A stretch of DNA of 64,000 bases from Flavobacteriaceae bacterium MAR_2009_75 (GTDB lineage Bacteria; Bacteroidota; Bacteroidia; Flavobacteriales; Flavobacteriaceae), in the NCBI GenBank assembly GCA_002813285.1, contig PHTZ01000001.1, positions 3,099,501 to 3,163,500 of the forward strand, read 5' to 3'. Below, piece by piece: positions 1 through 7,961 of this stretch. The notes under the pieces are model-generated. The model did not search any database, was not told the origin of the DNA, and saw only the letters and a list, made by a program, of their open reading frames with translations. A program made the position numbers and the translations under genes. Positions within the stretch are counted from its first letter, which is position 1. Every line of letters starts with the position of its first letter.

Positions 1-769
1 CTGATACTGCCAAAATATGGACTGCGCCAGCATTCTTGTAGTTGTCGTAAGTGGCGTCTGAAATATCACTACGTTGCCCTAATAAAAGGGCTTGAATTAT
101 GCTCAATTCTTCTTCCCCGAAATTAGCCCGTTTTAATTTAGCTATGATGTGCTCTCTGGCTTGAGAAGCAAAGCCATATAACGTTCTGGAGGGGTTCTTT
201 TTAACAATAGCTTTGTTTGATTCAACTCGAACTTGATTGACAATACCAAGGTTGTGCATGTATTCACTGTAATCGAACTGATGCGGATTAAGAGGAGATT
301 GAATTTTGTTGGAAGCTCCGTAGAAAATAAGTTCGTCATCGACCTTGTATGAATTTTGGATTGAACCGAGGGGAGTACTCACTAGAATTTTCCCTGATCG
401 CTTTTTTTCATCGACGGATTGTACCATACCTATATAGCGGTTTGAAAATTGTGTCGGTTTCAGAACTTCCCTGATTTTCAAATGCCAAACCTGATTATCT
501 GGAAATTGTTGATTTGAATAATGATTGAAGATGTTTTCCGGTCGAGTTGACGAAACCGCTAGAACACCAATTGACATGGTAAGTAAAACAACGCAACATC
601 CGAATAAAGGTGTTCGGTTATTTTTGAAGTAGAGAATCCCTAATAATAAAAATAAAGATAATGAAGCTATAGCGGGAATGGTTAGTCCGAAATCAAGATA
701 CTTGCCCAGAACAATTCCCAAAACCAGTATCAAGGTTAAATTTATGGGAATAAAACGTAAGAGTCTCAT
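1..769 (-). CDS. comEC: ComEC/Rec2-family competence protein, N-terminal part (cut by window edge)
   Basis: Reading leftward from the ATG at 769 gives an open frame of 256 codons that runs off the window start without a stop. The product starts with two or three hydrophobic helices (roughly residues 1-65), then a soluble domain of the DUF4131 type found at the N-terminus of ComEC, and reaches the segment ending HILAVSG, which in this family opens the membrane competence domain. ComEC is the inner-membrane channel that moves single-stranded DNA into the cytoplasm. The ATG lies one base beyond the stop of the NlpC/P60 gene, so the two are translationally close and probably share an mRNA. The C-terminal channel and beta-lactamase-like parts cannot be seen. 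Confidence 0.85.
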   Translation of the reverse strand, partial: MRLLRFIPINLTLILVLGIVLGKYLDFGLTIPAIASLSLFLLLGILYFKNNRTPLFGCCVVLLTMSIGVLAVSSTRPENIFNHYSNQQFPDNQVWHLKIREVLKPTQFSNRYIGMVQSVDEKKRSGKILVSTPLGSIQNSYKVDDELIFYGASNKIQSPLNPHQFDYSEYMHNLGIVNQVRVESNKAIVKKNPSRTLYGFASQAREHIIAKLKRANFGEEELSIIQALLLGQRSDISDATYDNYKNAGAVHILAVS

Positions 770-770
770 A

Positions 771-1322
771 TTAGAGTACGCGTGTGGCCTTTACAAAAGC
801 ACTGTTCCAATACCCTTCACGCAAGGAAGAGACGATTACACCCCTTGAAGAGGAAGCATGCACGAATTTGACTTCATTGTTCTCGACTGCGACGACCATG
901 CCGACATGGTTTATGCGCTTGGCTCGCCTGCTTGTTCTGAAAAATAAAAGATCACCTTTTTCAACATTATTTATGCCAACGCGTTTGCCTTCTTCGGCCA
1001 TGTGGTACGAGGTACGGGGCAGTTTTACATCGTTTTCTCCAAAGGCGACATAAAGAAGGCCTGAGCAATCCATTCCCTTTTTAGTAGTACCCCCGTACTT
1101 ATAGCGAACGCCTGAGAATTGAAGTGCAGTCTCAATAATTTCGTCGGCCTTGCCCATTTTACGGGAGAAAGCACGTTTGGGAACGGGAGTTTCTTTTGAA
1201 AGGTTTTGGTTCTTGTTGGGGGCAACACTTACCTTTCTCGTTTTACTGTAGGTAGTTTTCTTTTTTGAAACCCCACAGTTTGCGAGCGATAGAATAAGTA
1301 GAATGTAAATGATTTTGCGCAT
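771..1322 (-). CDS. NlpC/P60 family cell-wall hydrolase lipoprotein
   Basis: The 183-residue product has a lipoprotein signal peptide with cysteine at residue 16 (LANC), a basic linker, and a C-terminal NlpC/P60 domain. The catalytic triad candidates are Cys86 in MDCSG, His139 in INHVG and His155 in FVHAS. The family cleaves peptide cross-links in peptidoglycan. A longer reading from 1367 would add 15 residues and push the signal peptide inward and into the lpxB end, so the ATG at 1322 is preferred. It lies 37 bp after lpxB and one base before comEC in an apparent surE-to-comEC operon. The precise substrate bond is not predictable from sequence. Confidence 0.88.
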   Translation of the reverse strand: MRKIIYILLILSLANCGVSKKKTTYSKTRKVSVAPNKNQNLSKETPVPKRAFSRKMGKADEIIETALQFSGVRYKYGGTTKKGMDCSGLLYVAFGENDVKLPRTSYHMAEEGKRVGINNVEKGDLLFFRTSRRAKRINHVGMVVAVENNEVKFVHASSSRGVIVSSLREGYWNSAFVKATRVL

Positions 1323-1359
1323 AGATCCAAGTAATGAACACTTCACCCGGATATCAAAA

Positions 1360-2472
1360 TTAAGCATTTTCTACAATACGTGAAGCTGCGTTCTCACTGG
1401 CACCCCTACCGCCCAATAGTTTTTCGAGTTTCGAATAGGCCTCTAATTGTGCGTGTCTATTAGGGCCATCTAAAATTTTGAGCAGCTCAGATTTGAGGTT
1501 TTTGGTATTCAAATCGTCTTGTATCAATTCTTTGACTACTTCTTTTTTCATAATAAGATTGACCAAAGAGATGAATTCTAAAGTAATTATACGCTTGGCA
1601 ATCTGATATGATAGCCAGTTTGCTTTATAGCAAACCACTTGCGGTACTTTAAATATGGCGGTCTCTAAAGTAGCTGTGCCGCTGGTCACCAACGCTGCAT
1701 GAGAGATACTCAAAAGATCGTAGGTTCTGTTGATAACAAAGCTAACCTGCGGGTTCTTCAAATAAGGTCGATAGAAATCTTCATCAAGGCTAGGTGCGCC
1801 GGCGATTACAAATTGATGTTCGGAGAATTCTTTCACGACCGATAACATTACCGACAGCATTTTTTGAACTTCTTGCTTTCGGCTTCCGGGCAAAAGTGCT
1901 ACAATGGGTTTTGCGGCGTCTAATTGAAACTCATTCCTGAAATTATTGTTATCTACTGGTTTCCGTTCTCCAATGGCATCTAGTAGTGGATGTCCGACAA
2001 ATTCGACAGGGTATTTATGTTTTTTTTCGTAAAAATCTTTCTCAAAAGGTAATATGACATACATGGCATCGATATCCCGTTTGATATCTTTTATTCTTCC
2101 TTCTCTAGAAGCCCATATTTGTGGAGAAATGTAATAATTGGTTTTATAACCTTTTTGTTTTGCCCATTTCGCTATTCGAAGGTTAAAGCCCGAATAATCG
2201 ATGAAGATGATTACGTCTGGTTTAAATTCTTCAATATCTGTTTTACAGAATTTTATGGCGTTCGATATTTTACCAAGGTTGAGTAGCACTTCTAAAAAGC
2301 CCATAAAGGCCATTTCTTTGTAGTGGCGTACTAAAACCCCACCAGCCTGTTGCATCAAATCACCGCCCCAGCAGCGGATATCTGCATTTTTATCTTTCGC
2401 TTGCAAAGCTTTAATCAAGTTCGAGCCATGAAGGTCTCCCGATGCTTCGCCCGCAATAATGTAGTATTTCAT
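1360..2472 (-). CDS. lpxB: Lipid-A-disaccharide synthase
   Basis: This 370-residue protein matches LpxB in full length. It starts with the typical KYYIIAGEASGDLHGSNL segment and carries the family's later blocks PDVIIFIDYSGFN, LLPGSRKQEV and TSGTATLE. LpxB (glycosyltransferase family 19) joins UDP-2,3-diacylglucosamine and lipid X at the cytoplasmic face of the inner membrane to make the lipid A disaccharide. It sits downstream of a small membrane protein and surE, and upstream of an NlpC/P60 lipoprotein, with short gaps that indicate one transcript. Nothing appears truncated. Confidence 0.97.
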   Translation of the reverse strand: MKYYIIAGEASGDLHGSNLIKALQAKDKNADIRCWGGDLMQQAGGVLVRHYKEMAFMGFLEVLLNLGKISNAIKFCKTDIEEFKPDVIIFIDYSGFNLRIAKWAKQKGYKTNYYISPQIWASREGRIKDIKRDIDAMYVILPFEKDFYEKKHKYPVEFVGHPLLDAIGERKPVDNNNFRNEFQLDAAKPIVALLPGSRKQEVQKMLSVMLSVVKEFSEHQFVIAGAPSLDEDFYRPYLKNPQVSFVINRTYDLLSISHAALVTSGTATLETAIFKVPQVVCYKANWLSYQIAKRIITLEFISLVNLIMKKEVVKELIQDDLNTKNLKSELLKILDGPNRHAQLEAYSKLEKLLGGRGASENAASRIVENA

Positions 2473-2491
2473 GTGCTGGGTTTATAAGCTG

Positions 2492-2776
2492 TTAAAAAAC
2501 TTTATAGTATAGAATGACCATAGCGGTTAAGATGGTAGCGATTAAAACCCCTTTGGCCCTCTGGTCGCGGCGTAATCTTAAAAACGCGAAAAAGGCCAAT
2601 AAGTTCAAAATAGCGCCTAGAGCTAAAAGACTGCCCACGTGTTCTTGTGCTACAGCAGCTTCGAAAGTTTCTACAATGCCTAAATCGGAAAACAAAAGTA
2701 TATAGAGTAAAGTGCCTATCGCATTGGCGATAAGCCCTACTAGAAAGCCAATTATTAATTCTTTCTTATTGTTCAT
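2492..2776 (-). CDS. Small integral membrane protein of unknown function between surE and lpxB
   Basis: This 94-residue protein is mostly hydrophobic: predicted helices at about residues 7-29 and 48-66, and a third at about 76-93. A short basic RLRRDQRAK loop lies between the second and third. I recognise no named domain. It lies 22 bp after surE and 19 bp before lpxB on the same strand, so it is probably cotranscribed with them. A role near lipid A or membrane homeostasis can only be guessed from position. Its start codon is a plain ATG at 2776. Confidence 0.75.
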   Translation of the reverse strand: MNNKKELIIGFLVGLIANAIGTLLYILLFSDLGIVETFEAAVAQEHVGSLLALGAILNLLAFFAFLRLRRDQRAKGVLIATILTAMVILYYKVF

Positions 2777-2798
2777 TGAAATCGTATTTCATTTTAAT

Positions 2799-3584
2799 CT
2801 AAGATTTCTTTGTAAACCCCCATTCGTTGAGACCTTGAATGGCATGATGGGCGGTAAGGTCAAATTGGGTGGGGACCACAGAAATATAATTATTTGCCAA
2901 TGCCCATTCGTCGGTGTCCTCACCTTGGTCCAAGAGCTCGAATTCACCTGACAGCCAATAGTAATCACGCCCAGACGGACTTTTACGTTTGTCGAATTGC
3001 TCTTTCCAATTGGCTCGAGCTTGACGGCAGACTTTAATTCCTTTTAATTGTTCTTTATCCGCTTTAGGTATATTCACGTTGAGTACCACCCCTTTGGGTA
3101 TACCATGTTCTAGTGCTTTCTGAACAATAGAGGTAATGGCGTCACCGGCTGTTTCAAAATCAGCATCCCAAGCGTAGTCGCATAGCGAAAAGCCAATGGC
3201 AGGTATACCCTCGATACCTGCTTCTATTGCTGCACTCATGGTACCAGAGTAAATTACGTTGATTGAGGAATTCGACCCGTGATTAATACCGCTAACACAA
3301 ATGTCAGGGCGACGGTCAAGAAGTTCTTGCAAGGCCAATTTTACACAATCGGCGGGTGTACCACTACAACTATACTCAAGGGGGGTGCCTTCTTCTTTAT
3401 CGATAACCAACTTCGCTGAAAATAAGGTGTTGTCAATAGTAATTGCATGGCCTTTACCAGATTGCGGACTGTCAGGCGCTACAACCACGACATCGCCTAT
3501 CTTTTTCATGTACCCTATAAGTGCTCGAAGCCCCGGAGCGGTAATTCCATCATCGTTGGTAACCAGGATCAAAGGTTTTTTCAT
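2799..3584 (-). CDS. surE: 5'/3'-nucleotidase SurE
   Basis: The 261-residue product is a complete SurE. The N-terminal VTNDDG motif supplies the metal-binding aspartates Asp11 and Asp12. Ser42 in SPQSGKG and Asn101 in SGINHGSN correspond to the remaining metal ligands of the family. SurE is a cytoplasmic divalent-metal phosphatase acting on nucleoside 5'- and 3'-monophosphates, linked to stationary-phase survival. It is the first gene of the leftward run surE, small membrane protein, lpxB, NlpC/P60, comEC, and is divergent from the prc-type protease with 189 bp between them. Confidence 0.96.
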   Translation of the reverse strand: MKKPLILVTNDDGITAPGLRALIGYMKKIGDVVVVAPDSPQSGKGHAITIDNTLFSAKLVIDKEEGTPLEYSCSGTPADCVKLALQELLDRRPDICVSGINHGSNSSINVIYSGTMSAAIEAGIEGIPAIGFSLCDYAWDADFETAGDAITSIVQKALEHGIPKGVVLNVNIPKADKEQLKGIKVCRQARANWKEQFDKRKSPSGRDYYWLSGEFELLDQGEDTDEWALANNYISVVPTQFDLTAHHAIQGLNEWGFTKKS

Positions 3585-3714
3585 ATTAGATACTTTATGG
3601 CATAAAAATACGTTTTAGAAAATATATCGGCCTAAGTTCGTTTAACAAAATATTAATGCCCCTCTTCAAAGGTGGCATGGTTTTTTCTGTATCTTAGGGA
3701 ATTCATACTTTTAA

Positions 3715-3752
3715 TTAAGGGGGTTCCGATCGCTATTTCGAACGGCCCTTAA
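3715..3752 (+). other. Interrupted inverted repeat in the 5' leader of the tail-specific protease gene
   Basis: TTAAGGG (3715-3721) pairs with CCCTTAA (3746-3752). Inside it GTTC (3723-3726) pairs with GAAC (3740-3743), leaving a 13-nt loop. The element ends 21 nt before the ATG at 3774 and has no T-run, so it looks like a leader hairpin or operator rather than a terminator. A near-consensus -7 box, TATCTTAG, lies just upstream at 3690-3697. Confidence 0.45.
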
Positions 3753-3773
3753 AACTTCGAAATTTAAATTTAT

Positions 3774-5918
3774 ATGAAACGAAATTTAGCCTATGTACTC
3801 GGGGTGATGCTTATTTCTGTTGCTTCATGTGGCTTTACGAATAAGTCTTTCGAAAATGATGATAAAGATAAATTACTTCTAGATCTTATTACTTACGTTT
3901 TACAAAAAGGACATTATGAGCCAAAAGATATCAACGATGATTTTTCGGTCAATGTCTTTAATGACTTTATCGATGTTATCGATCCCACAAAACGTTATTT
4001 TCTTGATGAGGATATTAAAGAGTTCGAGCAGTATAAATTTCAACTTGACGATCAAATAAAAAGTACCGATATCTCGTTTTTTAATTTGGTTTATGAGCGT
4101 TTGATCAAACGTATGGGAGAGGCCAAGGTAATTTACAAAGAGGTTTTGGAAACTCCTTTCGATTATAGTGCTAACGAGAATATCAATATTGATTACGAGA
4201 AAATGTCTTTCGCAGCAGATAGGGAAAACCTGAAAGAGCGGTGGAGGTTGCAACTTAAGTATGCCACTTTAGGAACTTATGACTCGAAAATGCGCCAAAT
4301 TCAAAAGGCCGGAGAGTTTAATGATGAAGATAGCGGCAAAGCAGAAGATAAACCAATGACTGCCGATGAAGCAGAGGTCTCATCTAGAGCATCAACAAAA
4401 AAAACCTTGGATGAGTTCTTCGATTTCGTTGACGATCTGGAGCGTAAAGATTGGTTCGTTCAATACATTAATACTATAGTCGATGAGTTTGACCCCCATA
4501 CTTTTTATTTTGCTCCTAAAGACAAAGAGAGGTTCGATATGAGCATGTCGGGCAAATTTGAGGGTATCGGAGCTCGCTTGCAGAAAAAACCTGAGGGAGC
4601 TAAGATAGATGATATAATTTCTGGCGGTCCGGTATGGCGAGATGGTCAATTAGAAGTTGGAGACCTTATTTTAAAAGTTGGCCAAGAAGGGGAAGAGCCC
4701 ATTAATATAGTGGGTATGCGTTTAGACGATGCCATTGAGTTGATTAAAGGTCCAAAAGGCACCAAAGTGAATCTTACCGTTCGAAAAATCGACGGTTCGA
4801 TGGAAACTGTAGCCCTAACTCGTGATGTAGTCGAACTAGAAGAATCTTTTGCTAAATCAGCTAATATTATCAAAGATGATAAAAAATATGGGTTGATCGA
4901 TTTACCAAAGTTTTATGTCGATTTTGATGATTATACAGAACGTAATGCGGCGACCGATGTAGCTAAAGAAGTTGACCGTTTGAAACAGGAAGGTGTCGAG
5001 GGCTTAATTCTTGATTTACGTGATAATGGGGGCGGATCGTTGAAAACCGTAGTAGAAATGGCCGGTCTCTTTATTAAAGATGGGCCTATCGTTCAAGTAC
5101 GTTCTTCGGGCAAAGGCAAAGATGTGTATGATGATAAGGATGAGCGTATTCAATGGGATGGCCCGTTGGTGATTTTGGTCAATGAACTTTCAGCATCGGC
5201 ATCTGAAATTTTGGCTGCTGCAATGCAAGATTATAAAAGGGCCATTGTTATTGGTAGTAAGCAGACATTCGGTAAGGGTACCGTTCAGAATGTAATTCCT
5301 TTGGATAATATTGTGCGCAGTAATGAGCATGGTGAACTTGGCGCTATAAAATTGACTACCCAGAAATTCTATAGAATAAACGGGGGTTCAACTCAACTGG
5401 AGGGGGTTAAAAGTGATGTGGTCGTTCCAGATAAATATAGCTATATCGATTTGGGTGAACGAGATCAATCGAATCCGTTAGGATGGGATAAAATCTCGCC
5501 TGCAGATTACAAACCTTGGGATGGTTATATCGATTATGAGCAGACGGTTTCGAACAGCTCTAAGAGAATGGCGAATAATGCCCAGATAAAATTGATTGAA
5601 GAAAATGCCAAGTGGTTGAAGTCAGAGCAAGACGAAACCGAAATTTCGTTGAATTATGAGGCTTACCGTAAGGAAGAAGAAAAACATAAGCTAAAGTCTG
5701 ACTATTTCAAGACTATTGCTGAATACGATTCGAAATTATCGTTTGAATCTTTGAAGTATGAAGAAGAATTATTCACGAAAGATTCTGTGTTAAGAGAGAA
5801 GCGTGACAGATGGCATAAAAATTTGGCTAAAGATGTTTATGTTGAAGAAGCGGTGAATGTGCTTCAAGATCTAAAAACAAATAATATCAAACATGGCAAA
5901 CTTGCCGTAAAGGGATAA
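3774..5918 (+). CDS. prc: Carboxy-terminal processing (tail-specific) protease, S41 family
   Basis: The 714-residue protein has a lipoprotein-like signal (VASC, Cys19), a long N-terminal helical region, a PDZ domain at about residues 250-340, and the S41 protease domain. The Ser/Lys dyad is inferred from LSASASE (Ser475) and FGKGTVQ (Lys501), with Asp486 in MQDY completing the Tsp-type site. The C-terminal helical region of about 180 residues matches the Tsp/Prc long form rather than short CtpA. It acts in the periplasm, cleaving proteins from their C-terminal tails. It is monocistronic: divergent promoter region upstream, hairpin terminator at 5939-5967 downstream. Confidence 0.95.
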   Translation: MKRNLAYVLGVMLISVASCGFTNKSFENDDKDKLLLDLITYVLQKGHYEPKDINDDFSVNVFNDFIDVIDPTKRYFLDEDIKEFEQYKFQLDDQIKSTDISFFNLVYERLIKRMGEAKVIYKEVLETPFDYSANENINIDYEKMSFAADRENLKERWRLQLKYATLGTYDSKMRQIQKAGEFNDEDSGKAEDKPMTADEAEVSSRASTKKTLDEFFDFVDDLERKDWFVQYINTIVDEFDPHTFYFAPKDKERFDMSMSGKFEGIGARLQKKPEGAKIDDIISGGPVWRDGQLEVGDLILKVGQEGEEPINIVGMRLDDAIELIKGPKGTKVNLTVRKIDGSMETVALTRDVVELEESFAKSANIIKDDKKYGLIDLPKFYVDFDDYTERNAATDVAKEVDRLKQEGVEGLILDLRDNGGGSLKTVVEMAGLFIKDGPIVQVRSSGKGKDVYDDKDERIQWDGPLVILVNELSASASEILAAAMQDYKRAIVIGSKQTFGKGTVQNVIPLDNIVRSNEHGELGAIKLTTQKFYRINGGSTQLEGVKSDVVVPDKYSYIDLGERDQSNPLGWDKISPADYKPWDGYIDYEQTVSNSSKRMANNAQIKLIEENAKWLKSEQDETEISLNYEAYRKEEEKHKLKSDYFKTIAEYDSKLSFESLKYEEELFTKDSVLREKRDRWHKNLAKDVYVEEAVNVLQDLKTNNIKHGKLAVKG

Positions 5919-5938
5919 ATAATATTTTGTAGATAGAG

Positions 5939-5967
5939 AAGCCCCGTATGAAAGTTCGGGGCTTTTT
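5939..5967 (+). terminator. Rho-independent terminator after the tail-specific protease
   Basis: AAGCCCCG (5939-5946) pairs with CGGGGCTT (5957-5964) around a 10-nt loop, followed by a T-run. It lies 20 bp after the protease stop. The T-run also contains the stop codon of the convergent MsrA-like gene (5966-5968), so the two 3' ends overlap. Confidence 0.85.
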
Positions 5968-6472
5968 AATTTTCTGAACTTATGGATTTTTTACCTACCA
6001 ATTTCTTGGAAAAACGTTCTTGCAATAGTTCTAGTTTGGGGTCTATGTACCTTTTGCAAAATGGTTTCTCCGGATTTTTCGAATAGTAATTCTTAAACTG
6101 GTCAGCGCTAGGCTTAAATCGTGCAAAAGGTAAAACTTTAGTGACTAGCGGTAAATGAAATTTAGATTGCAAACGCTTGACCACCTTTTCTGCCTTTCGG
6201 TGTTGTTCAAAATTGAAGGTATAAATTGCCGAGCGGTACTTATCGCGCATACTATGGTTCGAAGTACTACGGTGGGTGTGCAAATGAATTTCTATTAAGT
6301 CGGATAAGGAAATTACGTCACTATCAAAATGAACAATCACTGCTTCCGAAAATGATGATATTTTTCCATTAGATGCTACAAAACCCTGCTCAACTTTTTG
6401 TACTCCGTTGAGTTCTTGAAATACAGCTTCGGTACACCAATGGCATCCGCCGCCCATAGCTATCTTATCCAT
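5966..6472 (-). CDS. Divergent MsrA-family protein (GCHWC active site)
   Basis: The 168-residue product is MsrA-like: GGGCHWCTE at residues 7-15 aligns with the GGGCFWCVE active-site loop of the neighbouring MsrA, with Phe replaced by His11. The catalytic cysteine (Cys10), the glutamate in FSEAVIV and the DKYRSAIY strand are kept, while the HDPTTLNQQGGD segment is replaced by HRSTSNHSMRD. MsrA enzymes reduce methionine-S-sulfoxide. The changed pocket suggests an altered substrate or activity, but this is inference. It is last in a four-gene run msrB, msrA, 84-residue unknown, this gene, 6 bp after its neighbour. Confidence 0.85.
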   Translation of the reverse strand: MDKIAMGGGCHWCTEAVFQELNGVQKVEQGFVASNGKISSFSEAVIVHFDSDVISLSDLIEIHLHTHRSTSNHSMRDKYRSAIYTFNFEQHRKAEKVVKRLQSKFHLPLVTKVLPFARFKPSADQFKNYYSKNPEKPFCKRYIDPKLELLQERFSKKLVGKKSISSEN

Positions 6473-6478
6473 CGAAAA

Positions 6479-6733
6479 TTATGCAAATTGGTACCCGTTT
6501 AAAAAATCGATCATTTTTTGCTTCGGCATTTCACAGGGTTTTAGTCGATCCGACCGGTCGGTAATGTAGTAGTTAAAACTAATAAAATCATTACCGCCCA
6601 GCTCTTCGGCGAACAGCTTTAAACTTCGTCCATTATTGAAGTCACTACGTGATACCCCATATTTCTTAGATTTAAAAAATACCACTGAATAACCGATGGG
6701 TAACTTCTTAATTCTTTCACGAAGCTTACTCAT
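6479..6733 (-). CDS. Conserved-looking 84-residue protein of unknown function within the msr cluster
   Basis: A basic N-terminus (MSKLRERIKKLPIG) is followed by a mixed alpha/beta sequence with YGVSRSDFNNGRSLKLFAEEL and a tyrosine-rich FNYYITD stretch, ending KMIDFLNGYQFA. There is no signal peptide or membrane helix and a single cysteine (PCEMPKQK). I do not recognise the family. It lies 5 bp after msrA and 6 bp before the divergent msrA paralogue, so it is very probably cotranscribed with them. Its function is unknown. Confidence 0.8.
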   Translation of the reverse strand: MSKLRERIKKLPIGYSVVFFKSKKYGVSRSDFNNGRSLKLFAEELGGNDFISFNYYITDRSDRLKPCEMPKQKMIDFLNGYQFA

Positions 6734-6738
6734 TTATA

Positions 6739-7290
6739 CTAAGTAGAAACGATTTTCAACTTGTTCGAATGTGCTTTGCGTAGCTTTGCCAATTTAGGTG
6801 TAATTACGGCATTACAGTACCCCTGGGTCGTGTTATTTCGATAATAGTCTTGGTGGTACGCTTCAGCCTCGTGAAAAGTTTCAGCAGCACTTATTTCAGT
6901 AACTATGGGATTGTCGAAGTAAGGTGCCAGTTCTTTGATAACTGCTTCTGCCGTTTCTTTTTGAGTTGCGGTATGAAAATAAATTACAGAACGGTATTGG
7001 GTTCCGATATCACCACCTTGTTGATTTAATGTAGTTGGGTCGTGACTGGTCATAAAAATGGTCAATAGGTCTTTGTACGAAATTTCACTTGGGTCGAAAC
7101 TGACTTGAACGACTTCCGTATGTCCGGTGAGCCCAGAACAAACTTCTTTATACGTAGGCTTTCCAGGAGCGTTTCCACCACTGTAACCCGATATTACTTT
7201 ATCTACCCCTCTGATTTGTTGAAGTAGAGCCTCAACGCACCAAAAACATCCGCCACCAAGTGTGGCGATTTCCAAACTATTATTGTTCAT
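6739..7290 (-). CDS. msrA: Peptide-methionine (S)-S-oxide reductase MsrA
   Basis: The 183-residue protein has the canonical GGGCFWC loop with catalytic Cys15, the glutamate in TEVVQVSFDP, the block HDPTTLNQQGGDIGTQYRS and the C-terminal QGYC cysteine that can act as resolving residue. MsrA repairs the S-epimer of methionine sulfoxide in proteins at the expense of thioredoxin. No signal peptide is seen, so it is probably cytoplasmic. Its start overlaps the end of msrB by 11 nt, indicating coupled translation. Confidence 0.97.
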   Translation of the reverse strand: MNNNSLEIATLGGGCFWCVEALLQQIRGVDKVISGYSGGNAPGKPTYKEVCSGLTGHTEVVQVSFDPSEISYKDLLTIFMTSHDPTTLNQQGGDIGTQYRSVIYFHTATQKETAEAVIKELAPYFDNPIVTEISAAETFHEAEAYHQDYYRNNTTQGYCNAVITPKLAKLRKAHSNKLKIVST

Positions 7291-7744
7291 GCCTTAATTT
7301 TTCTTTTTGTAGTTGCAATGAATCTGAATTTACACAGTACCGAAGGCCACTTGGTTCCGGTCCGTCTGGGAAAACATGGCCTAAATGAGCGTCACAAGTA
7401 TTGCACATTACCTCAACTCGTACCATGCCAAAGTTAGTATCTCGTTCATATTTGATGGCATTTTCTTCGATAGGTTGGGTGAAACTGGGCCAGCCTGTAC
7501 CCGATTCGAATTTGATAGTTGAATCGAATAGGGGTGTGTCGCAACAAATGCAGTTATACTTTCCTGCTTCATGAGCACTACATAAGGCCCCGGTATGTGC
7601 AGGTTCAGTACCCTTTTGTCTAGTAATATAAAACTGTTCAGGTGTCAAAACTTCACGCCATTCCGCCTCAGTTTTTTCAACTCTTTTATCGGGCTCTGGG
7701 TTTCCTTTTACACTAAAATTAATAATGTCTTTCCAAGTTAACAT
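7280..7744 (-). CDS. msrB: Peptide-methionine (R)-S-oxide reductase MsrB
   Basis: The 154-residue protein carries the whole MsrB (SelR) domain: zinc-binding CICC and CNTC pairs, the FESGTGWPSF block, HLGHVFPDGP and the active-site RYCVNSDSL with catalytic cysteine. It reduces methionine-R-sulfoxide, the complement of MsrA. It is the first gene of the leftward msr operon and overlaps msrA by 11 nt. The 217-bp region to the divergent nuclease holds the promoters of both; a partial -7 match (TATCTTG) is seen before msrB but is not convincing. Confidence 0.97.
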   Translation of the reverse strand: MLTWKDIINFSVKGNPEPDKRVEKTEAEWREVLTPEQFYITRQKGTEPAHTGALCSAHEAGKYNCICCDTPLFDSTIKFESGTGWPSFTQPIEENAIKYERDTNFGMVRVEVMCNTCDAHLGHVFPDGPEPSGLRYCVNSDSLQLQKEKLRHEQ

Positions 7745-7947
7745 AATAGAATCATCTTTTTTTAAAGTGGAAACAAGATAGAAAAGGTCGTAGAATTAAA
7801 CTATCCTATAAACTTAAAATGAGAGCTTATTTCCTCCTTAGTTTTGTCGTAAAACAAAGGGTGAACTTACAATGTTGAATAAATAGTTTAGCCATCCATT
7901 CCTGTTCAAATATCCTGTTAAAACTGATTTAAGATCTGAGATTATTT

Positions 7948-7955
7948 TACTTTTG
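7948..7955 (+). promoter_or_regulatory. TANNTTTG -7 element, nuclease gene
   Basis: TACTTTTG matches the Bacteroidota -7 consensus TANNTTTG. Only six bases separate it from the ATG at 7962, so transcription would start at or just before the start codon. A good -33 TTTG was not found. Confidence 0.55.
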
Positions 7956-7961
7956 AAATGT

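Noticed and set aside
784-1053. Plus-strand reading opposite the NlpC/P60 gene, and similar opposite-strand readings elsewhere
   Set aside because: They lie wholly within well-supported genes and show no domain or signal of their own.
1323-1367. Longer start for the NlpC/P60 lipoprotein
   Set aside because: It would put 15 residues before a clear lipoprotein signal and overlap the lpxB 3' end.
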